NCBI GenBank assembly: GCA_029782145.1
Contig: JAKOVH010000030.1
Coordinates: 186,001 to 250,000 of the forward strand
DNA: 64,000 nt
Reading direction: 5' to 3'
Origin: Actinomycetes bacterium
Lineage (GTDB): Bacteria; Actinomycetota; Acidimicrobiia; Acidimicrobiales; Acidimicrobilacustridaceae
This document shows, piece by piece, positions 9,321 through 18,389 of this stretch (its first letter is position 1; the number at the start of each line of letters is the position of its first letter). The notes below the pieces were generated by a model. The model was given only the letters and a program-made list of their open reading frames with translations. It was not told where the DNA came from and searched no databases. Position numbers and translations under genes: made by a program.

Positions 9321-10508
9321 TCAGGCAGCGGGGAGGCCCAGGAGCTCGAGGCCGTTGTCGCGCATGATCCGGTGCACGTCGTCGGCACCGAAGCCGGTGA
9401 GCTCCTTGGCGAAGTCGGTGGGCTCGGCCAGGCCCTCGCCGTGGGGGAAGTCGGAGCCGAACACGATGCGCTCCACCCCGATCAGCTCGGCCAGCGCCTC
9501 GAGGTCCTCCTCGTAGTACGGGGTGACCCACACGTTGCGGCGGATGGTCTCGAGGCCGTCGTCCTGGAAGGCCCACGGGGTCTGGTTGGCCTGCTTCTTG
9601 AGGCGCTTGGCCAGCAGGGCGACCCAGTCGGAGCCGTTCTCGATGCTGGCCACCCGCAGGCCGGGGAACCGCCAGAACACGCCGTCGACCACCAGCGAGG
9701 CGATGGTGTCGTGGATGGCCCGGTCGGCCACGACGACCTTGCCGAGCACGCTGGCGTTGGGGTTGTAGCCCTCGAAGCGCTCGTCGCCGCCCCACATGGT
9801 GGCGAAGGTGTTGTAGCCGCTGTCGGCCAGGTGGAACGCCACGGGGATGCCGGCCTGCTCGAGGCGGGCCCACACCGGGTCGTGGGAAGGGTGGCCGAGC
9901 GAGCGCGACCGGCCGTCGCCGGCGGGCACCGGCGCCGGCCGGATGTGGACGATTCGCACGCCGCGCTCGATGAGGCTGTCGAGCTCGGCCAGGGCGGCCT
10001 CCGGGTCGGCCAGCGACAGGCACGCGGTGGAGAAGATGCGGTCCTGGTAGGCCCAGCCCCAGTCCTCCTCGATCCAGCGGTTGAAGGCGCTGAGGGTGGC
10101 CATGGTGGCCGGCACGTCGTCCTTGAGCGCCTCTTCGATGCCGCACTCCAGGGTGGGCAGCATCACCACGGCGCTCAGGTGCTGGTCGGCGATGCTGCGC
10201 ACCCGTGCGTCGCGGTCCTGGTACTCGGCCCGCAGCGGCTCGACCTGCATGAGCGAGCGGGGGTCGACCCCTTCGGGCACCTCGCCGCGGAACAGCAGCT
10301 CGATGCAGCCGGGCACGATGATGGGGTCGAACGTGGGGTTCGGCACGAAGTTGCACACCCGCCCGCCGACGAGGATGCGGGTGCGCCGCCCGGCGGTGAC
10401 GACCTGCACGCCGCGCTGGGCGAAGGCCGGGTCGAGGTGCCGGGTGAAGGCGTCGAGCGACTCGTAGTAGTGGTGGTCGAGGTCGACCGCCTCGTAGCCA
10501 AGGTCCAT
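9321..10508 (-). CDS. ACMSD-like amidohydrolase family protein (paralogue 1)
   Basis: This 395-residue TIM-barrel metal hydrolase/decarboxylase resembles aminocarboxymuconate-semialdehyde decarboxylase relatives (Amidohydro_2). Visible blocks are VDLDHHYYESLDAFTRHLDP at the N-terminus, FHLADSGYNTF in the middle, SIENGSDWV, and FGSDFPHGEGLAEPTDF, which carries the late metal-site Asp. Three closely similar copies in this window share the same phrases, and two looser relatives occur at 40679 and 51833. Such proteins often open or decarboxylate ring-derived acids, but the substrate is unknown. The gene diverges from the acyl-CoA ligase operon across an ATCTAGAC palindrome and a promoter-like pair TTGCCG/TACCAT (17-bp spacing) near 10560-10590. 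Confidence 0.9.
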   Translation of the reverse strand: MDLGYEAVDLDHHYYESLDAFTRHLDPAFAQRGVQVVTAGRRTRILVGGRVCNFVPNPTFDPIIVPGCIELLFRGEVPEGVDPRSLMQVEPLRAEYQDRDARVRSIADQHLSAVVMLPTLECGIEEALKDDVPATMATLSAFNRWIEEDWGWAYQDRIFSTACLSLADPEAALAELDSLIERGVRIVHIRPAPVPAGDGRSRSLGHPSHDPVWARLEQAGIPVAFHLADSGYNTFATMWGGDERFEGYNPNASVLGKVVVADRAIHDTIASLVVDGVFWRFPGLRVASIENGSDWVALLAKRLKKQANQTPWAFQDDGLETIRRNVWVTPYYEEDLEALAELIGVERIVFGSDFPHGEGLAEPTDFAKELTGFGADDVHRIMRDNGLELLGLPAA

Positions 10509-10626
10509 GTCCGCTGCCCTCCGGACGTCGGCCCCCCGTGGAGCAGCGACGCTGTCGTGATGGTAAAGCGCCGCTTTCCTCACGGCAACGGTCGAGGGCC
10601 GATTCGGGACCAAGGTCCCATCGATC

Positions 10627-10641
10627 CATCTAGACCTTTCG
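10627..10641. promoter_or_regulatory. ATCTAGAT-type operator, site 1
   Basis: CATCTAGACCTTTCG lies 39 bases upstream of the acyl-CoA ligase ATG at 10680 and about 120 bases upstream of the divergent amidohydrolase. It matches the recurring palindrome and its one-sided GAAA flank (read on the minus strand as CGAAAGGTCTAGATG). Confidence 0.7.
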
Positions 10642-10668
10642 CCCAGAACGCCCCGGGTCGGTCCGGGT

Positions 10669-10674
10669 ACTGTC
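10669..10674 (+). promoter_or_regulatory. Candidate -10 box, possibly giving a leaderless mRNA
   Basis: TACTGT fits the actinobacterial TAnnnT -10 pattern and ends five bases before the ATG at 10680. If used, transcription would begin at or very near the start codon. No ribosome-binding site is visible here, which agrees with leaderless translation. Confidence 0.4.
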
Positions 10675-10679
10675 GGGCC

Positions 10680-12251
10680 ATGCTCCAGTTCCCGTCCAGC
10701 TACGCCGCGACCGCCCCCGACCGTCCCGCCGTGATCGTCGGGCGCGCCGGCCGCACGCTCACCTACGGCGAGCTCGAGGCCCGGTCGAACCAGGTCGCCC
10801 ACGTGCTGCGGGCCCACGGTCTCGGCGTCGGCGACCACCTGGCCATGCTGCTCGAGAACCGCGTCGAGTTCTTCGAGGTGATGTGGGGCGCGCTGCGCTC
10901 GGGGATCTACGTGACGCCCATCAACTGGCACCTCAACGCCGCCGAGGTGGCCTACATCGTCGAGGACTGCGGCGCGTCGCTGCTGTTCGGCTCGGCCGAG
11001 CTGCTGGCCCAGCTGGGCGAGGACGTCAGCCTGCCGGCCGAGCGCCGCATCGCCGTCGGCGGTCCGGTGGCGGGCCTGGCCGACTACGACGAGGTGCTCG
11101 CCGCCCAGCCGGCCGAGCCCATCGCCGACCAGTGCGAGGGCATCTACATGTTCTACTCGTCGGGCACCACGGGCCGGCCCAAGGGCATCAAGCCCCCGCG
11201 GATCGGCGGCGAGATCGGCGAGGTGAGCTCCTTCACCATGCTCATGCAGGGCCTGTACGGCTTCGACGAGAGCTCGGTGTACCTGTCGCCGTCGCCGCTC
11301 TACCACGCCGCCCCCGCGGGCTGGACCACCGGCGCCCACCGCCTCGGCTCCACCACCGTCGTCATGGAGCGCTTCGACCCGGTCGAGACGCTCGAGCTCA
11401 TCGAGCAGCACCGGGTCACCCACGTGCAGTTCGTGCCCACCCACATGGTGCGGTTGCTCAAGCTGCCCGAGGCGGAGCGCAACCGCTTCGACCTGTCGAG
11501 CCTCCGCTACGTCATCCACGCCGCCGCCCCGTGCCCGCCCGACGTGAAGCGGGCGTTCATCGACTGGGTCGGCCCCATCGTGCACGAGTACTACTCGGGC
11601 AGCGAGGGCGCCGGCTTCTGCGCCATCGGACCGGAGGAGTGGCTCGCCCACCCGGGCTCGGTCGGCCGTTCGCTGCTCGGCGCCGTGCACATCACCGACC
11701 CGTCCGGCAAGGAGCTCGGCCCGCGCGAGGAGGGCCAGGTCTTCTTCGAGGCGCCGCACCGCTTCGAGTACCACGGCGACCCAGAGAAGACGGCCGAGGC
11801 CCACGACGAGCGGGGCTGGAGCACCCTCGGCGACATCGGCTGGGTCGACGAGGAGGGCTTCTTGTACCTCACCGACCGGGTGTCGAACATGATCATCTCG
11901 GGCGGCGTGAACATCTACCCCCGCGAGGTGGAGGACGTCCTGGTGACCCACGCCCGGGTGGCCGACGTCGCGGTGATCGGCGTGCCCCACCCCGAGATGG
12001 GCGAGTCGGTGCGGGCCATCGTCGAGCCCGACGGCCCGGTCGACGACGAGTCCGCTTTCGCCGCCGAGCTCATCGCCTTCTGCCGCGACCGGCTCAGCCA
12101 CTACAAGTGCCCCACCTCGGTGGCCCTGGTCGACACCCTGCCGCGCCTGCCCACCGGCAAGATCGCCAAGCGGGTGTTCGACCCCTGGTTGCGCGAGCCG
12201 TTCGCCGACGGCGCCGTCCATCGCAGCACCCGGCGGACGGCGCAGGGCTGA
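10680..12251 (+). CDS. AMP-forming acyl-CoA ligase (FadD-like)
   Basis: This 523-residue ANL-superfamily enzyme would activate a carboxylic acid to its CoA thioester. The P-loop motif YSSGTTGRPKG follows the core start LTYGELEARSNQVA; later come YYSGSEG, GWSTLGDIGW, DRVSNMIISGGVNIYP and the catalytic-lysine motif LPRLPTGKIAKR. The length is normal. It begins an operon with two acyl-CoA dehydrogenases: its stop overlaps the next ATG by one base. An ATCTAGAC operator lies 39 bases upstream of the ATG. The order ligase-dehydrogenase-dehydrogenase indicates activation followed by alpha-beta desaturation of the same substrate. Confidence 0.93.
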   Translation: MLQFPSSYAATAPDRPAVIVGRAGRTLTYGELEARSNQVAHVLRAHGLGVGDHLAMLLENRVEFFEVMWGALRSGIYVTPINWHLNAAEVAYIVEDCGASLLFGSAELLAQLGEDVSLPAERRIAVGGPVAGLADYDEVLAAQPAEPIADQCEGIYMFYSSGTTGRPKGIKPPRIGGEIGEVSSFTMLMQGLYGFDESSVYLSPSPLYHAAPAGWTTGAHRLGSTTVVMERFDPVETLELIEQHRVTHVQFVPTHMVRLLKLPEAERNRFDLSSLRYVIHAAAPCPPDVKRAFIDWVGPIVHEYYSGSEGAGFCAIGPEEWLAHPGSVGRSLLGAVHITDPSGKELGPREEGQVFFEAPHRFEYHGDPEKTAEAHDERGWSTLGDIGWVDEEGFLYLTDRVSNMIISGGVNIYPREVEDVLVTHARVADVAVIGVPHPEMGESVRAIVEPDGPVDDESAFAAELIAFCRDRLSHYKCPTSVALVDTLPRLPTGKIAKRVFDPWLREPFADGAVHRSTRRTAQG

Positions 12252-13396
12252 TGTTCGCCACCACCCCCGACCAGGAGCTGCTCGAGCGCACCACCGCCCG
12301 CTTCCTCGAGGACCGCTACCCGGTCTCCCGCCTGCGGGAGCTGGCCGATCGGACATCGACGTTCGACCCGGCCGTGTGGCGCGAGGGCGCCGCCCTCGGC
12401 TGGACGAGCCTGCTGGTGGCCGAGGGCGCCGGCGGCGGTTCGGTGAGCGGCAACGGCGTGGCCGACCTGCAGGTGGTGGCCTCGCTGTTCGGGCTCCACG
12501 CCGCCCCCGGGCCGCTGCTCGGCACCAACGTGGTGGCCGCCGCCCTGGCCCGGTGGGGCACGCCCGAGCAGCAGGCCGGCCCGCTCGCCGCCCTGCTGGC
12601 GGGGGAGGCAGCCGGCGCGTGGGGGCACGCCACCACCGTCGGAGCGCCCGGCGGCCGTCGCCGGGTGGTGACGGCCACGCCGGCGGCTGACGGCGCCGTC
12701 GTGCTGTCCGGCTCGGTCGCCACCGTCGAGGGCGCGGCCGAGGCCACCCACCTGCTCGTCACCGCCGACGCGCCCGGCGGCCCCAGCCAGCACCTTGTCC
12801 CCCTCGATGCCGCTGGCGTCTCGCTCACAGCACTGCGCGGCGTCGACCTCACCCGGCGCTACGCCCGGGTCGACCTGCACGACGTCGCCCTCCCGGCCGG
12901 GTCGCGGGTGGGCGCCCCCGGGGAGGCCGACGAGCACGACGAGCAGCTCGTCGACCTCCTCGCCGCCGTGCTCACCGCCGAGATGGTGGGTGCCGTGCAG
13001 CGGGCGTTCACCACCACGCTCGAGTGGACCGTCGACCGCTACTCCTTCGGGCGCCCGCTCGGCTCCTACCAGGCCATCAAGCACCGCCTGGCCGACGCCC
13101 GCACCCAGCTCGAGGCGAGCGAGGCGGTGGCGGCCCGGGCGGCCGAGGCGCTCGGCGCGGGGGCGCCCGACGGGCGGGCATGGGCCAGCGCGGCAATGGC
13201 CCACGTGGCGGCCCGGGCCCCCGAGATCGTGCAGGAGTGCGTGCAGCTCCACGGCGGCATCGGCGTCACCTACGAGCTCGACCTGCACCTCTACCTCCGT
13301 CGCGTGGTGGTCGACTCGCAGCTCTACGGCTCGGCCACCGACTTCGCCCGCCGCCTCGGCCGGCTCGTGGCCGACGACGAGGGGAGGGCGGCGTGA
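12251..13396 (+). CDS. Acyl-CoA dehydrogenase, first of a pair
   Basis: This 381-residue FAD flavoprotein has the acyl-CoA dehydrogenase fold: N-terminal helical domain, beta domain, and C-terminal helices with DRYSFGRPLGSYQAIKHRLA and LHGGIGVTYELDLHLYLRR. At the position of the common YEGT catalytic motif it reads LYGSA, so the Glu376-type base is absent. It overlaps the following acyl-CoA dehydrogenase gene (GTGA), and a very similar pair lies at 60074-62499. Adjacent dissimilar acyl-CoA dehydrogenases in steroid degraders often form alpha2beta2 complexes, which may apply here by analogy. Confidence 0.9.
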   Translation: MFATTPDQELLERTTARFLEDRYPVSRLRELADRTSTFDPAVWREGAALGWTSLLVAEGAGGGSVSGNGVADLQVVASLFGLHAAPGPLLGTNVVAAALARWGTPEQQAGPLAALLAGEAAGAWGHATTVGAPGGRRRVVTATPAADGAVVLSGSVATVEGAAEATHLLVTADAPGGPSQHLVPLDAAGVSLTALRGVDLTRRYARVDLHDVALPAGSRVGAPGEADEHDEQLVDLLAAVLTAEMVGAVQRAFTTTLEWTVDRYSFGRPLGSYQAIKHRLADARTQLEASEAVAARAAEALGAGAPDGRAWASAAMAHVAARAPEIVQECVQLHGGIGVTYELDLHLYLRRVVVDSQLYGSATDFARRLGRLVADDEGRAA

Positions 13397-14664
13397 GCGA
13401 CGAGCAGGAGAGCGTCGAGGAGTTCGCGGCCCGGGCCCGCACCTGGCTGGCCGCCAACATGCCCCCGGCCGACCCCACCGCCGGCTACTTCTCCTTCCAC
13501 GAGGACCCCGCCGACTCCCAGGCCCACGCCGACCGCCGCATCGCCGTGTGCCGCGACCTGCAGGCTCGCCTCTTCGACGGCGGCTTCGCCGGCATCTGCG
13601 TGCCGCGCCAGTACGGCGGCCAGGCCCTCACCCCCGCTCACCAGGCCGCCTTCAACCGGGAGCTGCGGGGCTACGACCACCCGCTCGAGATCCAGGTCTC
13701 CACCTTCATCCCGTGCATGGCCGTGCTGCTCGAGCTCGGCACCGAGGACCAGAAGCTGCGGCACATCCCGAAGATGCTGCGAGGCGAGGAGGTGTGGGCC
13801 CAGTTCCTCTCCGAGCCGAGCGGCGGCTCCGACGCAGCCGGCGCCCTCACCACGGCCGTGCGCGACGGCGACCAGTGGGTGCTCAACGGCTCCAAGATCT
13901 GGACCACCGGCGGCTGGTACAGCGACTGGGCGATGTGCCTGGCGCGCACCAACTGGGACGTCGAGAAGCACCGGGGGCTCACTGTGTTCAGCTTCCCGGT
14001 GAGCGCCGAGGGCGTCGACGTCCAGCACATCCAGCTGCTCAACGGCTCCCGCGAGTTCTGCCAGGAGTTCCTCACCGACGTGGTGGTCGACGACCGCGAC
14101 CGCATCGGCGAGGTGGACGAGGGCTGGACCGTCATGGGCAGGTGGCTCTACCACGAGCGCACCGTCGCCGGCGGCTCGCCCTACGTCACCACCGCCGGTG
14201 CCAAGAGCGCGGCGCTGCCCAACGACGGGCCGGCCATCGCCGCGCTGGCCCGGCGCGGGGGCAACCTCGACGACCCCGCGGTGCTCGAGGCGGTGGGGGA
14301 GGCCCGGGCGCTGTCGATGGTGAGCGAGGCCATGGTCGGCTCGGTCAGCCGCAAGATGGCGAGCGGCGCCCTGCCCCAGCACGCGGCGGCCATGCTGCGG
14401 CTGTTCAGCGGCACCGCCACCACCCGGCGCACCACCCTGGCCCTCGACGTCGCCGGCCACGAGGCGGTGGTGTGGGAGCCGGGCGACGAGCAGCTCGCCT
14501 CGGTCGGGCTCGGCTACCTGGTGCGCCAGGCCGCCCAGATCGGTGGCGGCACGGTGGAGATGGCCCGCAACGTCATCAGCGAGCGGCTCCTCGGCATGCC
14601 CCGCGAGCAGCGCAACGACGGCGGCCCGTTCCGCGACGTCCCCCGCGGCCCGGCCGCCGGCTGA
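13393..14664 (+). CDS. Acyl-CoA dehydrogenase, second of a pair
   Basis: This 423-residue acyl-CoA dehydrogenase starts at a GTG overlapping the previous stop by four bases. Recognisable blocks are GFAGICVPRQYGGQ, QFLSEPSGGSD (flavin/substrate loop), LNGSKIWTTGGWYSDWAMCL and the C-terminal IGGGTVEMARNVISERLLGM. The last block replaces the Glu of YEGT with Gly, as is common in FadE26-like subfamilies that use another base or a partner subunit. The protein at 60074-61351 is a close relative in phrase and order. Both genes of the pair would be made in equal amounts through translational coupling. Confidence 0.92.
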   Translation: MSDEQESVEEFAARARTWLAANMPPADPTAGYFSFHEDPADSQAHADRRIAVCRDLQARLFDGGFAGICVPRQYGGQALTPAHQAAFNRELRGYDHPLEIQVSTFIPCMAVLLELGTEDQKLRHIPKMLRGEEVWAQFLSEPSGGSDAAGALTTAVRDGDQWVLNGSKIWTTGGWYSDWAMCLARTNWDVEKHRGLTVFSFPVSAEGVDVQHIQLLNGSREFCQEFLTDVVVDDRDRIGEVDEGWTVMGRWLYHERTVAGGSPYVTTAGAKSAALPNDGPAIAALARRGGNLDDPAVLEAVGEARALSMVSEAMVGSVSRKMASGALPQHAAAMLRLFSGTATTRRTTLALDVAGHEAVVWEPGDEQLASVGLGYLVRQAAQIGGGTVEMARNVISERLLGMPREQRNDGGPFRDVPRGPAAG

Positions 14665-14753
14665 GCAGGTACGTTCTGGCGTGGGCTCCCGGGGCATCGG
14701 CGCCGGAGCGCAGCCAGGACGCCCACAGGGGGGCAGGGGGAGGACGATCCGAC

Positions 14754-16718
14754 ATGGTCGACGTGGCCGGTTCCGGCAGCCCGTTCATCGGCGAGGTCGA
14801 GCCCATCACCGCCTCCGACGACGAGCTGCGGGCCATCCTGCGCGACGCCGAGCTGCCGCCGCTGCTGCCGGCGCTGGCCTACCTGACCGGGGACCTGTCG
14901 CTGCTGCGCGACGACCTGGCGCCCGACGCGCTGCTGCTCGCCATGCCCGGCAGCGACGGCTTCACCGACGATCAGCGCGGCGCCATCCGCGAGCTGGCCC
15001 TGGAGGCGCTGGTCCGCTTCCGTGACGGCGGCTCCCGCCCGGCGCCCGCCCCGAACGACGACGACGTGCTGCGCATCATGGAGTTCGCCGTCAGCGGCTC
15101 GGGCATGGCGCCCTACCTGCCGCTGCTGGAGGAGGAGCTGGCCCACCGGGGCGAGGACCGACGGGGCCCCACCTGGCACAAGGACGACCTGGCGCCCGAC
15201 GTGCCGTTCCGGGTGGTGGTCATCGGCGCCGGCCTGTCGGGGCTGGCCGCCGGGCACCGACTCCAGCAGGCGGGGGTCGACTTCGTGATCGTCGAGAAGA
15301 GCGACGACGTGGGCGGCACCTGGCACGACAACCGCTACCCGGGGTGCCGGGTCGACAACCCGAACCACAACTACAGCTTCTCGTTCGCCCAGCGCCACGA
15401 CTGGCCCTACCACTACTCGCCCCAGCCGGTGCTGCACCGCTACGCCCAGGACTGCGCCGAGGCGTTCGGCCTCATGGATCGCATCCGGTTCCGCACCGAG
15501 GTGCTGTCGGCGGTGTGGTCCGACGACGACCTGCGCTGGACCGTCACCGTGCGGGGCCCCGACGGTGCCGAGGAGCAGCTCGTCGCCGACGCCGTGATCA
15601 GCGCGGTGGGCCAGCTCAACCGCCCCAACTACCCCACGTCCATCCCCGGGTTCGGCTCGTTCGAGGGGCCGGCGTTCCACTCGGCCCGGTGGGACGACAC
15701 GGTCGACCTCGCCGGCAAGCGGGTGGCCGTCATCGGCACCGGGGCCAGCGCCATGCAGTTCGTGCCCGAGATCGCGCCGGTGGTGGGGGAGCTGCTGGTG
15801 TTCCAGCGCACGCCGGCGTGGATGGGGCCCACCCCCGACTACCACGACCCGGTGCCCGAGAACCTGCGGTGGCTCTACCAGCACGTGCCCGGCTACGCCG
15901 AGTGGCACCGCTTCTTCATCTTCTGGCGCATGGGCGACGGCGCCATCGCCGGCGTCGAGGTCGACCCCGAGTGGGACGGCGGCGGCGAGTCGGTGAGCCC
16001 CATCAACGAGTTGATGCGCCAGATGATGGCCGCCTACATCGCCGAGCAGTTCGACGGCCGGCCCGACCTGGCCGAGGCGTGCACCCCGCACTACCCGCCG
16101 GGCGCCAAGCGCATCATCCGCGACAACGGGGTGTGGCCGGCGGCGCTGAGGCGCGACAACGTGCGCCTGCTCGACGGCGGCGGCATCCGGGCCATCACCC
16201 CGAAGGGCATCGTCACCGCGGACGGCACCGAGGAGGTCGTCGACGTCATCGTCTACGGCACCGGCTTCGCCGCGTCGGAGTTCCTCACCCCGATGGTGGT
16301 GGAGGGGCGGGGCGGGATCGACCTGCACGAGCACTGGGGCGGCGACGCCCGGGCGTACCTCGGCGTGACGGTCCCCGGCTTCCCCAACCTGTTCTGCCTC
16401 TACGGACCGAACACCAACATCGTGGTGAACGGCAGCATCGTCTACTTCTCCGAGTGCGGCGTGCGCTACATCCTCGGGCTGATCGGCCTGGCGCTCGGGA
16501 GTGGTGCCCGCGCCGTCGACGTGCGCAAGGACGTCCACGACGAGTTCAACGAGCGGTGCGACCGCGAGAACGACCGCATGTCGTGGGGCGCCGCCCACGT
16601 GAACAGCTGGTACAAGAACCGCCACGGCCGGGTGGCCCAGAACTGGCCCTTCACCCTCCTCGAGTACTGGCAGCGCACCCTCGCGCCGGTCCCCGAGGAG
16701 TACGACCTGCTCGGCTGA
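14754..16718 (+). CDS. Baeyer-Villiger-type flavin monooxygenase with N-terminal extension
   Basis: This 654-residue protein would insert oxygen next to a ketone (making an ester or lactone) using FAD and NADPH. The first Rossmann motif GAGLSGLAAG is at about 158. The type I BVMO fingerprint FxGxxxHxxxW is FEGPAFHSARW starting at F303, followed by a second Rossmann motif GTGASAMQ. About 150 residues precede the flavin domain, as in the 4-hydroxyacetophenone monooxygenase branch. It follows the acyl-CoA dehydrogenase pair after 89 bases. A purine-rich run (GGGGGGCAGGGGGAGGA) upstream supplies a ribosome-binding site. The substrate is probably a cyclic or aryl ketone, by family inference. Confidence 0.93.
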   Translation: MVDVAGSGSPFIGEVEPITASDDELRAILRDAELPPLLPALAYLTGDLSLLRDDLAPDALLLAMPGSDGFTDDQRGAIRELALEALVRFRDGGSRPAPAPNDDDVLRIMEFAVSGSGMAPYLPLLEEELAHRGEDRRGPTWHKDDLAPDVPFRVVVIGAGLSGLAAGHRLQQAGVDFVIVEKSDDVGGTWHDNRYPGCRVDNPNHNYSFSFAQRHDWPYHYSPQPVLHRYAQDCAEAFGLMDRIRFRTEVLSAVWSDDDLRWTVTVRGPDGAEEQLVADAVISAVGQLNRPNYPTSIPGFGSFEGPAFHSARWDDTVDLAGKRVAVIGTGASAMQFVPEIAPVVGELLVFQRTPAWMGPTPDYHDPVPENLRWLYQHVPGYAEWHRFFIFWRMGDGAIAGVEVDPEWDGGGESVSPINELMRQMMAAYIAEQFDGRPDLAEACTPHYPPGAKRIIRDNGVWPAALRRDNVRLLDGGGIRAITPKGIVTADGTEEVVDVIVYGTGFAASEFLTPMVVEGRGGIDLHEHWGGDARAYLGVTVPGFPNLFCLYGPNTNIVVNGSIVYFSECGVRYILGLIGLALGSGARAVDVRKDVHDEFNERCDRENDRMSWGAAHVNSWYKNRHGRVAQNWPFTLLEYWQRTLAPVPEEYDLLG

Positions 16719-16743
16719 GCGGCTCGTCGGCCGAGGGCCCGCG

Positions 16744-17889
16744 TCAGCGAGACAGGATGGTGACCGCCGCCGTGCCGGGCGCGCCGTAGACCTGGGCGTA
16801 GCCCACCTTGGGGTTGCCGGGCACCTGGCGGTCGCCGGCCTGGCCCCGCAGCTGGAGCACCAGCTCGTGCATCTGGCGCAGGCCCGACGCGCCGATGGGC
16901 TCGCCGTTGGCGATGAGCCCGCCGTCGGTGTTGATCGGCAGCGGCCCGCCGATCTCAGTGGCGCCGTCGGCCACCAGCTTCTCCTGCTCGCCGTCGGCGC
17001 AGAAGCCGTTCTCGGCCATGTGGATGACCTCGGCCCCCGAGTCGGTGTCCTGCAGCTGGACCACGTCGACGTCGGAGGGCGCGATGCCGGCCTGCTCGTA
17101 GGCGGCCCTGGAGGCGTACACGGTGGGGGAGACGTCCTCTTCGACCGCGGCCCAGCTGGTGTTGACCTCGTAGGCGCCGTAGTTGCGGGTGCGGATCTGC
17201 GACGCCCGCACGAACACCGGCGTGTCGGTGTAGCGGTGGGCGATGTCGGCCCGGCACATCACCACCGCCGCCGCGCCCTCGTCGGGCGCGCAGAACATGG
17301 CCCCGGTGAGCGGGTAGTTCAGCATCGGCGAGGCGAGGATGTCCTCGGTGGGCACCGGCTTGCGCCGGAACGCCTTGGGGTTGAGCGCGCCGTTGCGGTA
17401 GTTCTTGGCCGCCACCTCGGCCAGGGTCCGCTGGGAGATGCCGTGGTCGTGGCAGTAGCGGTTGATCTTCATGCCGAAGAACTTGGTGGTGACGTACTGG
17501 CCGTTCTCGGCGTACCACATCGGCATGTTCACCAGCGTGGGGTCGACCTTGAACGAGCCCCGGGGGTGCTTGTCGAGCCCGACGGCCACACCGACGTCGC
17601 CCACGCCGGCCCGGATGGCGTTGGCCGTCTGCTGGATGGCGCTGGCCGCGGTGGCGCAGGCGTTGAACACGTTCATGAACGGGATGCCGGTGAGCCCGAG
17701 CAGCCCGGTGAGCGGGTCGGTCTGGGCGACCTCCCAGCTGCCGCCGAAGGCGAAGTGCACGTCGGGCCAGGTGATGCCGGCGTCGGCCAGGGCCAGGTCG
17801 ACGGCCTCGGCGCCCATCTGGAACGCGGTCTTGTCGCCGAACCGGCCGAAGGGGTGCAGCCCCACCCCGATGATCGCCACCTCGGTCAT
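16744..17889 (-). CDS. Thiolase-fold protein (SCP-x/lipid-transfer type)
   Basis: This 381-residue thiolase-superfamily protein has the nucleophile motif NACAT (C78). The usual GHP of the catalytic-histidine loop reads GEPIGASG (E330), and the late CxG motif is replaced by VYGAPG, so two of the standard thiolase catalytic residues are missing. It is followed on the transcript by nothing and preceded by a DUF35 gene only 9 bases away. Thiolase-fold/DUF35 pairs act as retro-aldolases in steroid side-chain degradation (Ltp2-ChsH2) or as acyl transferases. Cleavage of a branched CoA thioester is plausible, but unproven. Confidence 0.88.
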   Translation of the reverse strand: MTEVAIIGVGLHPFGRFGDKTAFQMGAEAVDLALADAGITWPDVHFAFGGSWEVAQTDPLTGLLGLTGIPFMNVFNACATAASAIQQTANAIRAGVGDVGVAVGLDKHPRGSFKVDPTLVNMPMWYAENGQYVTTKFFGMKINRYCHDHGISQRTLAEVAAKNYRNGALNPKAFRRKPVPTEDILASPMLNYPLTGAMFCAPDEGAAAVVMCRADIAHRYTDTPVFVRASQIRTRNYGAYEVNTSWAAVEEDVSPTVYASRAAYEQAGIAPSDVDVVQLQDTDSGAEVIHMAENGFCADGEQEKLVADGATEIGGPLPINTDGGLIANGEPIGASGLRQMHELVLQLRGQAGDRQVPGNPKVGYAQVYGAPGTAAVTILSR

Positions 17890-17898
17890 CGCTGGCTC

Positions 17899-18333
17899 CT
17901 AGTTGCTCGGGGCGCCGTCGGTGACGGGCGCGAAGGCGAAGGTGAGGATCTCGTCGCCCGCCTCGTCGGTGTAGAAGGGCACGACCTGTAGCTCGACCTC
18001 CATGCCGAAGTCGAGCTTGGCCGGGTCGCTCTCGGTGAGGCGGGCCTCGACCCGCACCACGTCGTCGAGCTGCACGAGGCCGACGCCGAAGGGCTCGAAG
18101 CGCTCGCCGGTGGCGTCACCGGCGTAGGGGACGATGGGCGGGAAGCCCTGCGTCGTGAACGACACGAGCGTGCCCCGGCGGGGCAGCAGCAGCTCGGTCA
18201 TGGTGGCGGTGCCGCAGCGGGGACAGCGCTCCTCGGCCGGGAAGGTGGTGGCCCCGCAGTCGTCGCACCGGCTGCCGATCAGCTGCGGTGCCTCCGACGG
18301 CCAGGTGAAGACGTCGGCGATCGCCTTCTGCAT
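17899..18333 (-). CDS. DUF35 OB-fold / zinc-ribbon protein
   Basis: This 144-residue protein has a four-cysteine zinc ribbon (C23, C26, C37, C40 in CDDCG and CPRCG), then an OB-fold region (LVSFTTQGFPPIVPYAG, FGVGLVQLDD, EVELQVVPF). DUF35 proteins bind acyl-CoA and partner with thiolase-fold enzymes or MaoC domains. It is the first gene of a two-gene unit with the thiolase-like gene. An ATCTAGAC operator lies 37-53 bases upstream of the ATG, and GGAGGGAGGAG gives a strong ribosome-binding site. Confidence 0.92.
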   Translation of the reverse strand: MQKAIADVFTWPSEAPQLIGSRCDDCGATTFPAEERCPRCGTATMTELLLPRRGTLVSFTTQGFPPIVPYAGDATGERFEPFGVGLVQLDDVVRVEARLTESDPAKLDFGMEVELQVVPFYTDEAGDEILTFAFAPVTDGAPSN

Positions 18334-18369
18334 GGTGCTCCTCCCTCCGACGGCTCGAGGCCGTTCACC

Positions 18370-18386
18370 GGAAACATCTAGACGTT
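18370..18386. promoter_or_regulatory. ATCTAGAT-type operator, site 2
   Basis: GGAAACATCTAGACGTT lies just upstream of the DUF35/thiolase unit and partly in the short gap after the Rieske gene. On the minus strand TAACGT, a possible -10 box, overlaps it. Confidence 0.7.
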
Positions 18387-18389
18387 ATC

